The translations under genes were made by a program, and so were the position numbers. From IMG/VR virus record IMGVR_UViG_3300020470_001401, positions 1-21,196 of that record: 21,196 bases of DNA; one strand, given 5' to 3'. Positions 1 through 6,717 of this stretch are shown here, piece by piece (the stretch's first letter is position 1; the number at the start of each line of letters is the position of its first letter). The stretch comes from a virus. The notes beneath the pieces are model-generated. The model did not search any database, was not told the origin of the DNA, and saw only the letters and a list, made by a program, of their open reading frames with translations.

Positions 1-240
1 TCGGCTACCCCTAAGTATACCGTTGATTGGTATATTAAATGGGTTGCAAGTGTATTCATTCTGAGTGCAATATCCGTTAGAGGTATAGACGGTTGGGTCT
101 TATATGATTTAATAGGGTCTACCATTGGTGTGTCTCTATGGTTGGTGGTGAGTATCTTGTGGAAGGACAGGGCACTCATTATGTTGAATGGTGCAGGGTT
201 AATATTTCTGATTCGTAACCTTGTGGAGTATGGAGTATAA
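1..240 (+). CDS. Small membrane protein, 5' end outside window
   Basis: The reading frame is open from base 1 to the TAA at 238-240, giving 79 residues whose N-terminus lies outside the window. It contains two or three hydrophobic stretches (around VFILSAISV, STIGVSLWLVVSILW and ALIMLNGAGLIFLI) separated by charged residues, so it is an integral membrane protein. It begins near a YTVDWYIKW segment that reminds me of small conserved membrane proteins of marine T4-like phages, but I cannot name a family with certainty. The stop codon is embedded in a TATAAATA late-promoter-like box that precedes the next gene. Function is unknown. Confidence 0.7.
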   Translation, partial: SATPKYTVDWYIKWVASVFILSAISVRGIDGWVLYDLIGSTIGVSLWLVVSILWKDRALIMLNGAGLIFLIRNLVEYGV

Positions 241-243
241 ATA
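236..243 (+). promoter_or_regulatory. T4-type late promoter box TATAAATA
   Basis: This is an exact match to the T4 late promoter consensus TATAAATA, which gp55 recognises with gp33 and the sliding clamp. It overlaps the stop codon of the upstream gene. In T4 the box spans -13 to -6, which would place +1 at 249, the A of the next ATG. Promoter activity is inferred, not shown. Confidence 0.5.
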
Positions 244-248
244 AAGAT

Positions 249-413
249 ATGATAGAATTTATAGACAGTTTTTTGAGTTTCCCGTTTTGGGTGGTAAAGG
301 AAACATTCATTTATGGATTTGGTATCCTGATGTACTGGTTGATATTTGAAGTATGCAGACATTACAAGCCTTGGGAATATGTAATCGAATGGTGGAGAGT
401 AAAGAGGAAATGA
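249..413 (+). CDS. Small membrane protein (54 aa)
   Basis: The ORF encodes 54 residues with one clear hydrophobic segment (about residues 8-35, FPFWVVKETFIYGFGILMYW onward) followed by a basic, tryptophan-rich tail (EWWRVKRK). That pattern suggests a single membrane span with a cytoplasmic C-terminus. There is no good Shine-Dalgarno sequence at normal spacing; a TATAAATA box instead ends 6 nt before the ATG. The gene lies in a run of four tiny membrane-protein genes. No family is recognised. Function may lie in envelope or host takeover, but nothing in the sequence proves it. Confidence 0.6.
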   Translation: MIEFIDSFLSFPFWVVKETFIYGFGILMYWLIFEVCRHYKPWEYVIEWWRVKRK

Positions 414-416
414 TAG

Positions 417-503
417 ATGAGTTTAATCACGAAAATAGTATTAGGAATCATGATAATCGATGAGTTTATTGTGTTGGGACTATTTGCGTTGGGTGTATTA
501 TAA
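417..503 (+). CDS. 28-aa hydrophobic peptide
   Basis: This very short ORF (MSLITKIVLGI... ending in ALGVL) is almost entirely one hydrophobic helix with a single acidic pair (DE) in the middle. It begins 3 nt after the upstream stop, and its TAA is followed immediately by the ATG of the next gene, so it tiles the space with no gap. That tiling is the main argument for it being real. Only weak purine-rich sequence precedes the start. It could be a one-span membrane peptide; no family is recognised. Confidence 0.45.
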   Translation: MSLITKIVLGIMIIDEFIVLGLFALGVL

Positions 504-680
504 ATGAGTGATACATTAATCGCAATACATATAGTGTATGTGGTCGCACTGGTGTGGTTCGTATGGAAGAGTGGGTATAAACATGGACGTAAAGAGTTGT
601 GTGAAGAATTACTCGATGCGAAATTGGTCACGTCAAAGGCATTAATCAACCATTACAAGATAGATAAGAAAGAATCCTAA
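504..680 (+). CDS. Small membrane-anchored protein (58 aa)
   Basis: The ORF starts directly after the preceding TAA (TAAATG). It encodes an N-terminal hydrophobic segment (about residues 5-22, LIAIHIVYVVALVWFVW) followed by a polar, charged tail rich in Lys and Glu (KHGRKELCEELLDAK...). This is the layout of a type III or signal-anchor membrane protein with a cytosolic helical tail. It ends 16 nt before the carbamoyltransferase start. An ORF on the opposite strand (362-649) covers the same bases but looks like a shadow. Function unknown. Confidence 0.6.
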   Translation: MSDTLIAIHIVYVVALVWFVWKSGYKHGRKELCEELLDAKLVTSKALINHYKIDKKES

Positions 681-696
681 AAATTAAAGGTATATT

Positions 697-1878
697 ATGA
701 CAGAATTGAAGAATACCATTCTTGGTATTAATATCTCACACGACACTTCAATCGCAGTGGTTCATAACGGTGAACTGGTGGACGTATTCGAAGAAGAACG
801 TTGCAGACGGTCAAAATATTGGTCTCCAAGTGCAGACGAAGAAATAAGACTCCAAAGTATCGAACAAAAGATAAACGTTGACTCCATTGACGAAGTGGTG
901 TTTGCGAGTTTCGATAGACGTGCATACGATTACAATGTACCTACGGATTTACCTTTTGACCGAATCAGAACAAGAGAATTTAGAAAAGACTTCACCGAAA
1001 CCCAAACATCAAGAGAAAGACTCAAAGAACTCGCAGAAAAGTGGGAAATGGAGTTTAATTTTTGGCCGAATACGGACGACCAAAAGATTTGTGACGATAT
1101 TGCGACTTCACAACTGGGTTTACCGAAAGGAGAGTACTATTTTAAACAAGACCACCATGTTCACCATGCGTGGTGTGGATTTAACCTCGCACCTATGGAA
1201 GAAGCACTCATAATTGTCATGGACGGTGGTGGTTGTCGTAAATTATGGGACGAATACCCTACGCACCAAGAAATTGAGTCCATTTACTACGGAATCAAGT
1301 CAAATGCAACCCATATCGAACCTTTATATCAAAAACTAACCAATCAAAGGTTTATTTGTGATATGTCCGATAAATTCCCGAATGAATTAGATGCATTCCT
1401 GCATTGTCCTCACCCTCAATTATATATTAGAGACGGAGTGGACTATGAACTGGTCTCGACTCCAAGTATGGGTATGAACTTCTCTAATATATCTCAAGCA
1501 CTAGGAACCGATAAGTTGGGTCGTGCAGCTGGTAAGGTCATGGGTATGGCAAGTTATGGACACCCTTTGGACAATTATTATAATCGATATAATATTGCAC
1601 ACCAATTAGAACTGGATTCTTATGAATACACTTGTGAATTAATTAGACGTGCGATTAAATATAAACCCGACTGTAAGAATATTATATTAAGTGGTGGGTT
1701 CAGTTTAAATTGCACTAACAATTATAAGTACCTTTACACCTTCCCTGAATATCAAATATTCGTTGACCCGATTCCTCATGACGGTGGAACTGCAGCTGGG
1801 GCTGCTTTGCAAATGTACGAAGAAATGAGACAAGGAAATAATCAGTATTGCAAACCTAGTGTATGGAGTGACTCATGA
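697..1878 (+). CDS. Carbamoyltransferase, N-terminal (Kae1-like) subunit
   Basis: This 393-aa protein matches the N-terminal domain of the NodU/TobZ/CmcH carbamoyltransferase family, an ASKHA/Kae1-like fold that forms carbamoyl-adenylate from carbamoyl phosphate and ATP. Visible marks are the opening GINISHDTS strand (residues 10-18), FEEER (31-35), the metal-binding HHVHHA motif (153-158) followed by the strand LIIVMDGGG, LSGGFSLNC and the DGGTAAGAA loop near the C-terminus. AAAGG at 686-690 is the ribosome-binding site. The ORF stops just where the family normally continues into its C-terminal domain. That domain is encoded by the next ORF, which overlaps by ATGA (1875-1878). The acceptor may be a hydroxylated DNA base, a sugar or another small molecule; the sequence does not decide. 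Confidence 0.85.
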   Translation: MTELKNTILGINISHDTSIAVVHNGELVDVFEEERCRRSKYWSPSADEEIRLQSIEQKINVDSIDEVVFASFDRRAYDYNVPTDLPFDRIRTREFRKDFTETQTSRERLKELAEKWEMEFNFWPNTDDQKICDDIATSQLGLPKGEYYFKQDHHVHHAWCGFNLAPMEEALIIVMDGGGCRKLWDEYPTHQEIESIYYGIKSNATHIEPLYQKLTNQRFICDMSDKFPNELDAFLHCPHPQLYIRDGVDYELVSTPSMGMNFSNISQALGTDKLGRAAGKVMGMASYGHPLDNYYNRYNIAHQLELDSYEYTCELIRRAIKYKPDCKNIILSGGFSLNCTNNYKYLYTFPEYQIFVDPIPHDGGTAAGAALQMYEEMRQGNNQYCKPSVWSDS

Positions 1879-2495
1879 TAACTAGAATAGTCAGAGACCT
1901 AGACAGAGTGTTAGACCTGTTAATAGACGAAGAACAAATCGTTGCAATCTTTCAGGGTAAAGGAGAATGGGGGCCGAGAGCACTAGGGAATCGTTCTATA
2001 CTGTTTGACCCAAGACACGAAGAAGCAAAACAGATTGTTAATAACGTAAAGAAGAGAGAACACTACAGACCTTTTGCAGGTAGTGTCATGTTAGAACACG
2101 CACACGATTGGTTTCATATGTTGCAACTTAAAGAATCGCCTTGGATGAGTTTTGCTATCCAAGCAAAGGATATTGCATATGAGAAAGTTCCGACACTGGT
2201 TCACGCAGACGGAACGTGTCGTATCCAAACAGTTACCTATGAACAGAATCCCAACTATTATAATTTAATCGAAGGGTTCTATAAGAGAACAGGTGTACCA
2301 ATGATATTCAACACTTCATTTAATTTAGGTGGAGAAGGATTAGTGGAAACCATAGAAGATGCAATCGACACTTGTAACAGGTCAGAAATAAATTGGTTGT
2401 ACGTTCCCGAAGACCAAGACATAGATATACCCGAACACCTCTTAAGATTTAAAAGACTAGAGGACGTGAATAAGAATGAGTTCGCAGATGGATAG
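1875..2495 (+). CDS. Carbamoyltransferase, C-terminal subunit
   Basis: These 206 residues match the carbamoyltransferase C-terminal domain. FQGKGEWGPRALGNRSIL is the family hallmark (Q-G-x-x-E-x-GPRALGNRSI), followed by DPR, the REHYRPFAGSV motif and the late FNTSFNLGGEGLVET motif. This domain normally performs carbamoyl transfer from carbamoyl-adenylate delivered by the N-terminal domain, and in single-chain enzymes the two are covalently linked. Here translation starts within the ATGA overlap, so coupled synthesis and assembly of a two-subunit enzyme is likely. All hallmark residues are present, so decay is unlikely. The alternative is one polypeptide joined by a frameshift; no slippery heptamer is evident at the junction. 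Confidence 0.85.
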   Translation: MITRIVRDLDRVLDLLIDEEQIVAIFQGKGEWGPRALGNRSILFDPRHEEAKQIVNNVKKREHYRPFAGSVMLEHAHDWFHMLQLKESPWMSFAIQAKDIAYEKVPTLVHADGTCRIQTVTYEQNPNYYNLIEGFYKRTGVPMIFNTSFNLGGEGLVETIEDAIDTCNRSEINWLYVPEDQDIDIPEHLLRFKRLEDVNKNEFADG

Positions 2496-3081
2496 AGTCT
2501 ATGACTTGATATGGGGTACTCCTATAACTGCAATAGAAATTGACCCAACCCCAATCGATGAATGGTTTAAGAATGTTCCCATATTAACTTTATGTACAGA
2601 GGAGTTTACATTCAGTCATTGTAAAACTTCACGAGGTACAAAAGAAAATGATGAAGTTGACTATACAACAATACTGGATATAGTAAATGAAGAGTTTGGA
2701 AAGTTCTTAGACTTTCTTGGGCCTAAGTGTGGAATCGACAGTAACTTTGAAGTGCCTTGGATTAACATATATGGGAAGAATGGGTTTCAAGATTCACATG
2801 ACCATCAAGGTGATAAGTATTCAGACTTCTCATATTGTTATGTACATGAATCAGGTGACTCGCACATTGTGTTCAAAAATAGATTTGCAACCAACAGTGA
2901 TATGTGTCTAAAAGATTTACTTCATGCCTATTATGCTCAAGACTATGTACCGACACTAAAGAAAAAAGGAACATTATATATTTTCCCGTCCACTGCATAT
3001 CATTCAGTATCACCCAACAAAAGTGACGAACCAAGAATTACAATTTCGGGTAATATTAAACTTACACCCGAAGATAAATAA
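2476..3081 (+). CDS. 2OG-Fe(II) oxygenase-like protein
   Basis: This 201-aa protein resembles the phage-type 2-oxoglutarate/Fe(II) dioxygenases that hydroxylate proteins, nucleobases or small molecules. After a PWINIYGKNGF segment comes HDH at 108-110 (first iron ligands; whether H108/H110 or H110/D113 is used is unclear). Next is a jelly-roll-like core, then GTLYIFPSTAYHSV with the distal His (H176), and EPRITISGNI with R187 as the likely 2OG-binding arginine. The purine-rich agaggac at about 2459-2465 serves as Shine-Dalgarno for the ATG at 2476. It overlaps the carbamoyltransferase C-subunit by 20 nt, so the two are co-translated and may work on the same substrate: hydroxylation, then O-carbamoylation. 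That link is inference. Confidence 0.75.
   Translation: MSSQMDRVYDLIWGTPITAIEIDPTPIDEWFKNVPILTLCTEEFTFSHCKTSRGTKENDEVDYTTILDIVNEEFGKFLDFLGPKCGIDSNFEVPWINIYGKNGFQDSHDHQGDKYSDFSYCYVHESGDSHIVFKNRFATNSDMCLKDLLHAYYAQDYVPTLKKKGTLYIFPSTAYHSVSPNKSDEPRITISGNIKLTPEDK
3073..3080 (+). promoter_or_regulatory. Late-type box GATAAATA before the Fe-S carrier gene
   Basis: GATAAATA matches the T4 late consensus in seven of eight positions, lies across the upstream stop codon and ends 6 nt before the A of the ATG at 3086. The same spacing is seen at 243/249, 3740/3746 and 10554/10560. It may be a late promoter giving a leaderless mRNA or an AU-rich translation-start element. Confidence 0.4.
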
Positions 3082-3085
3082 CTAC

Positions 3086-3421
3086 ATGGACTTAGAAGTT
3101 ACAGACATTGCAATTACAAAACTTATAGAGAAGAACGTTGACAAGGTGAGACTTGGAATCACTGGTGGTGGTTGTAGTGGTTATGAATATGTGTTTGTTG
3201 AAGACGAATTTAAAGACGGCGATTTAGAAATAGATTACGGTAAGTTTAAGTTTTTAATAGATACAATGAGTCAACCTTTTTTAAATGGGTTGACATTAGA
3301 TTACATAAAAGAAGGATTGCAGGAATCATTTACATTCCAAAATCCTAATGAAGAAGCCAGTTGTGGTTGTGGAGTGAGTATTACATTTAATGAAAACATC
3401 GTCAGCAAAAGCCAAGGGTAG
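3086..3421 (+). CDS. A-type iron-sulfur carrier (IscA/ErpA/HesB family)
   Basis: The 111-aa product fits the A-type carrier family, which holds and hands over [2Fe-2S]/[4Fe-4S] clusters. It shows the strand VRLGITGGGCSGYEYVF with the first ligand C30, and the C-terminal SCGCG with C93 and C95, giving the family's C-x(62)-C-x-C pattern. The frame is open further upstream to 3023, but those extra residues lie inside the previous gene and do not match the family. The ATG at 3086, five bases after the upstream stop, gives a normal-length protein. It has no Shine-Dalgarno. Possible clients are host Fe-S enzymes or the phage radical SAM protein at 9094. Confidence 0.88.
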   Translation: MDLEVTDIAITKLIEKNVDKVRLGITGGGCSGYEYVFVEDEFKDGDLEIDYGKFKFLIDTMSQPFLNGLTLDYIKEGLQESFTFQNPNEEASCGCGVSITFNENIVSKSQG

Positions 3422-3737
3422 AAAACTACAACAGTGGTTTACCAAAGTTCTTATCGAAGGACTTAATCTAAACGAAGACGATTTAGAATCAAGACCTATG
3501 GGTTCACAAGGTGAAGATATAATCATGGGTCGTGAATCAAGAGAACAGTTCCCCTACTCTATCGAATGCAAGAATCAAGAAGCAGTTAACGTATGGAAAG
3601 CATACGAACAGGCAGAATCCAACTGTAAAGGTTATGAACCTTTAGTTGTAATCAAACGTAATAGAAGTAAACCCCTTGTGTTAGTTGATGCAGAACATTT
3701 CGTCAAATTAATTGCAACAATTACCGAAAAGTCATAA
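3390..3737 (+). CDS. PD-(D/E)XK nuclease-like protein
   Basis: This 115-aa basic protein has the compact arrangement of small PD-(D/E)XK nucleases, as in archaeal-type Holliday junction resolvases: an N-terminal helix with conserved charged residues, PMGSQGEDII carrying the likely metal ligand D43, and the strand YSIECKNQE with the E59-x-K61 catalytic pair. Next come an AYEQAES helix and the strand PLVVIKRNRSKPLVLV. It overlaps the Fe-S carrier gene by 32 nt in another frame. It may resolve recombination intermediates during packaging-coupled replication, or cut host DNA. The fold assignment is fairly firm; the substrate is inferred. Confidence 0.65.
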   Translation: MKTSSAKAKGRKLQQWFTKVLIEGLNLNEDDLESRPMGSQGEDIIMGRESREQFPYSIECKNQEAVNVWKAYEQAESNCKGYEPLVVIKRNRSKPLVLVDAEHFVKLIATITEKS

Positions 3738-3740
3738 ATA
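3733..3740 (+). promoter_or_regulatory. Late-type box CATAAATA before the RimK-RimB fusion
   Basis: CATAAATA spans the stop codon of the nuclease gene and ends 6 nt before the ATG at 3746. With T4 late spacing the transcript would start at that A. Late expression would fit a protein packaged into capsids. No Shine-Dalgarno is visible in front of 3746. Confidence 0.45.
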
Positions 3741-3745
3741 GTAGA

Positions 3746-5140
3746 ATGAAGTCCTTTAACGAGATAATTACAGAAGCAAAAGACGTTTCAAAACGAGAAG
3801 ACCCATACAGACTGGTCGTACTTGCTGAGCGTCCAAAGAAAATTTCTAAGACAGGAACTTCTTTTAAACTCACGCAGAAAGCAGAGAAGTTAGGAATCAC
3901 AACTTACAACTGTAGAATCAACGGTGCGTTTCTTCGGTTTGACGAAGACAAACAGATTGTTACCATTCACAACGAAGGTGACGAGAAAGGATTTGAAATG
4001 GACGAGGACACTATAGTGTTCATTCGTGGTGACGTTACTAAGAAAGATTCCTACATGGATTTAATTTCTCAGATTGAGAGATACGGTATTCCATGCAATA
4101 ACACTAGGGAGTGTATTGAAGTGTGTTGCGACAAGTTCCGAACATATCTCCGTCTACAAGAAACAGGAATGAACCAACCACGCACGGTATTGATTCCAAA
4201 TGATTCACCTGAAGCAGTTGACGCTGCTCACGAAGCACTTGATAACAAATTCCCAATGGTACTTAAAACACTTAGTGGTTCAAAAGGTGTTGGTGTGATT
4301 CTAATTGAAACCGAAAGAAGTTTGCTGTCGCAGGTTTCTTTGATTTATAAGATTGACCCTTACACCGATATTCTATTACAAGAATATATTGAATCTGATT
4401 ATGACGTAAGGTGTGTAATCGTTAATCGTGAAATCGTTGGTGCAATGAAACGTAATAAGATTACAGACGACTTCAGAAGTAATGCATCTCAAGGTGCGAA
4501 GGTTGAGTTGATTGAAATGACTGAACTGGAAAAAGAAGAATGTCTGAAGGCTGCGAAAGGTGTAAACGGTCAGTGGGTTGGTGTTGATTTCATTCCTGCA
4601 AAGAATCGTGTTAAACAACCACCTTACATTCTAGAGGTTAACCATAGTGCAGGAAGTAAAGCAATTTCAGATGCAATCGAAGAGGACATTACTAAAATGG
4701 TTCTTAAACTTTATTTCGACAGAGAGATATGGAGAAAGGAACCTAAACAGTGTGGAGTGTTAGAAACGTTTACAGTGGACGGGCAGGAAATGACTGGTAA
4801 GTTAGATACTGGAAACTCGACTACAGTGTGTTCACTTCACGCAGACGAAGTAAGTGTAAAAGGTAAAACAGTCACTTGGACATTTAACGGAAAGAAACAT
4901 TCCAAACCATTACATAGAAAAGTTACACTTAAGAAACCTGCAGAGACAAGACCAGTTGTTTTGATTGACGTAGATTTTTTGAACACTACTTATAAAGACG
5001 TTGAAGTGTCACTTGACTCAAGAATATCAATTCCATTCCTAGTGAATCGTGATTTAATGCAACGTGCAAACGTCATGATTAACAGTGCAAGGAAGTTCAT
5101 GTTAACAAATAAATCAGACGAAACTATAGAAACCAGTTGA
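3746..5140 (+). CDS. RimK-like ATP-grasp ligase fused to RimB-like aspartic protease, with N-terminal capsid-targeting signal
   Basis: This 464-aa protein joins two opposing activities. Residues about 20-325 form a RimK-type ATP-grasp ligase: CCDKFRTYLRL helix, MVLKTLSGSKGVGV with the nucleotide-binding lysine (174), LLQEYIESDYDVRC, and the metal-binding VGVDF...ILEVNHSAGS end (278-304). RimK adds glutamates to the C-terminus of ribosomal protein bS6. Residues about 338-455 form a retropepsin-like aspartic protease domain of the RimB type, with GKLDTGNSTTVC (catalytic D354-T-G) and SRISIPFLVNRDLM; this family trims such tails. Residues 1-11 (MKSFNEIITEA) align without gaps to the T4 internal-protein signal MKTYQEFIAE/A, including the I-x-E/A cleavage site of the prohead protease. 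The protein is therefore likely packaged, processed and injected. The TAAATA box 6 nt before the start is consistent with late expression. Confidence 0.85.
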   Translation: MKSFNEIITEAKDVSKREDPYRLVVLAERPKKISKTGTSFKLTQKAEKLGITTYNCRINGAFLRFDEDKQIVTIHNEGDEKGFEMDEDTIVFIRGDVTKKDSYMDLISQIERYGIPCNNTRECIEVCCDKFRTYLRLQETGMNQPRTVLIPNDSPEAVDAAHEALDNKFPMVLKTLSGSKGVGVILIETERSLLSQVSLIYKIDPYTDILLQEYIESDYDVRCVIVNREIVGAMKRNKITDDFRSNASQGAKVELIEMTELEKEECLKAAKGVNGQWVGVDFIPAKNRVKQPPYILEVNHSAGSKAISDAIEEDITKMVLKLYFDREIWRKEPKQCGVLETFTVDGQEMTGKLDTGNSTTVCSLHADEVSVKGKTVTWTFNGKKHSKPLHRKVTLKKPAETRPVVLIDVDFLNTTYKDVEVSLDSRISIPFLVNRDLMQRANVMINSARKFMLTNKSDETIETS

Positions 5141-5166
5141 CTATGACCTAGACTTTTATATATAAT
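5137..5166 (+). promoter_or_regulatory. Sigma70-like promoter before the 239-aa gene
   Basis: TTGACT (5137-5142) and a perfect TATAAT (5161-5166) are separated by 18 bp. The -35 overlaps the stop codon of the RimK-RimB gene. The 13-mer GTTGACTATGACC is shared with the promoter at 12101. The expected start point (about 5173) falls right beside the ATG at 5174, so the mRNA would be leaderless or nearly so. Confidence 0.75.
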
Positions 5167-5173
5167 GTTTGTT

Positions 5174-5884
5174 ATGAAGAAAAAAAGTACCCCACAAATA
5201 TCAATTCAAGAAAGAATGAGGTTGAAGGCTTTAAATGCCTTAGACCCCGTTGAACTTGAAATCGATAAAGTTATGGATAAGAAAAAGAATCCTTTTTCTA
5301 TGTACAAGTATCTTTGTCAATTAGGTTACAGTAGTCGTGTTGTTAATTACATGAAAGGTTGGACACATGAAATGCAATTCGAAATAAAGAACGAAGAAGG
5401 TTGTGACCAACTTGAAGAAGCATATTCATTTCTCAACAAGAATCAAAAGAAGTACGCACTTAAATTCCTAGACGGAATAGAACAGGATATTGAAAAATAT
5501 TGTGACGTATACAAACCAGTTCGTAAAGTTAGAATTAAAACACCTGCACAAATGGTAAAGAAAATTACTTACTTGGACGAGTGGAAAAAATATAAATCAA
5601 TAGACCCTGTAGAAATACCTCGTGCAAGAATGTTATTCACCTATAACACTTCAAGTAAAAAATTAACAAAGTTCGAAGGACACTTATCTGCAAGAGGTTC
5701 TCGCATTACTGGATATGACGAATGTGTAGAAAAGACCTTGACAGATTTGAAGTTACTTGATAGGCTAGTAGAAGGTGGTAATATTATTGCTTCCAAATTT
5801 ATGGACGAGATTCCTAGAAGTAAACTAAAGGAAGGAAACGATTTACCGACAAAGAATACATTATTGTTAAAAGTGATTAAATGA
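5174..5884 (+). CDS. Conserved phage protein of unknown function
   Basis: This is a 236-aa basic, largely helical protein. The frame is also open from an ATG at 5165, but that codon overlaps the -10 box of the promoter, so the ATG at 5174 (MKKKSTPQIS) is preferred. The C-terminal half (EIPRARMLFTYNTSSKKLTKFEG ... SRITGYDECVEKTL) looks beta-rich and reminds me of a hypothetical protein widespread in T4-like marine phages, often near the RNase H gene; no function is known to me. It is translationally coupled to RNase H by ATGA (5881-5884), which points to a role in early DNA metabolism. Confidence 0.75.
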   Translation: MKKKSTPQISIQERMRLKALNALDPVELEIDKVMDKKKNPFSMYKYLCQLGYSSRVVNYMKGWTHEMQFEIKNEEGCDQLEEAYSFLNKNQKKYALKFLDGIEQDIEKYCDVYKPVRKVRIKTPAQMVKKITYLDEWKKYKSIDPVEIPRARMLFTYNTSSKKLTKFEGHLSARGSRITGYDECVEKTLTDLKLLDRLVEGGNIIASKFMDEIPRSKLKEGNDLPTKNTLLLKVIK

Positions 5885-6717
5885 TATTAATAGATTTTAC
5901 GCAGACCATAATCGCAGGTCTCATGGCACAATTAAAAATGAATGATGGTGAAGTATCAGAAGATATGTTACGACACATGATTCTAAATTCAGTAAGAAAT
6001 TATCAGAAGAGATATGCACCTGAATATGGTGAGATAGTTTTATGTACAGATGCACCGAACACTTGGAGAAGAGAGTTCATGCCTTTATATAAGGCTAATC
6101 GTAAGAAGACTAGAGATGCATCAGACCTTGATTGGAAAATGTTATTTGAAACACTCAATAAAGTAAAAGAAGAGATTAAAGAAAATTTCCCTTACAGATA
6201 TATGTATGTTGAACGTGCAGAAGCAGACGACATAATTGCAATACTGGTTAAACACGCAACAGAACCAGTTCTGATTGTAAGTGGAGATAAGGACTTTCAA
6301 CAACTGCATAAATATGACTATGTAAAACAATGGAGTCCTAACCTAAATAAATTAATAACTTGCGAGAACCCCGATTTGTTTTTAAAGGAACATATATTAA
6401 CTGGGGACAAGTCAGATGGTATTCCAAACATATTGTCTAATGATAATTGTTTTGCAGAGGGTATAAGACAGACCCCATTGAGAAAAGGTATTAAAGATTC
6501 CTATCTCAGAATGACCATTGAAAAGGACGATAAATACTATCGTAATTATTTAAGAAACCAAACTCTTATTGACCTAGAGTTTATTCCTCAAGATATAGAG
6601 GATACAATTCTTAAAGAGTATGAGAATGCAGTACCTGTAAGAGGTAAAGTGTTTGACTACTTAAGAACACATAGGTTAAATGAGTTACTAAATCATGTAG
6701 AGGACTTTACATTATGA
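5881..6717 (+). CDS. rnh: T4-type RNase H / FEN 5'-3' nuclease
   Basis: The 278-aa protein belongs to the flap endonuclease/5'-exonuclease family and corresponds to T4 RNase H, which removes RNA primers from Okazaki fragments together with gp32. Visible metal-site motifs are LIDFTQ (D5), MPLYKANRKK (bridge region, 67-76), ERAEADDIIA (E114, D116, D117), VSGDKDFQQL (D136, D138) and the helix-hairpin-helix region ILTGDKSDGIPNI (D176, D179). The C-terminal YLRTHRLNELLNHVEDF could contact gp32. It starts within the stop of the upstream gene and ends in ATGA with the next, so it is part of one translation unit with both. Confidence 0.92.
   Translation: MILIDFTQTIIAGLMAQLKMNDGEVSEDMLRHMILNSVRNYQKRYAPEYGEIVLCTDAPNTWRREFMPLYKANRKKTRDASDLDWKMLFETLNKVKEEIKENFPYRYMYVERAEADDIIAILVKHATEPVLIVSGDKDFQQLHKYDYVKQWSPNLNKLITCENPDLFLKEHILTGDKSDGIPNILSNDNCFAEGIRQTPLRKGIKDSYLRMTIEKDDKYYRNYLRNQTLIDLEFIPQDIEDTILKEYENAVPVRGKVFDYLRTHRLNELLNHVEDFTL

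Noticed and set aside
498-506. TATAAATG before the gene at 504 as a late promoter
   Set aside because: The final bases of the box would be the start codon itself and the transcript would begin inside the gene; only a chance match.
362-649. Minus-strand ORF of 95 aa
   Set aside because: Low-complexity Asn/Ser/Thr/Ile-rich antisense translation over three tightly tiled plus-strand small genes; no ribosome-binding site and no recognisable pattern.
1860-1890. Sequencing frameshift explaining the split carbamoyltransferase
   Set aside because: Both halves have complete domain ends and a clean ATGA coupling with sensible N-terminus for the second ORF; a random indel would more likely truncate a domain. 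It cannot be excluded without relatives.
4376-4618. Minus-strand ORF inside the RimK-RimB gene
   Set aside because: It lies wholly antisense to a clearly conserved ATP-grasp domain and has Phe/Asn/Thr-rich shadow composition.
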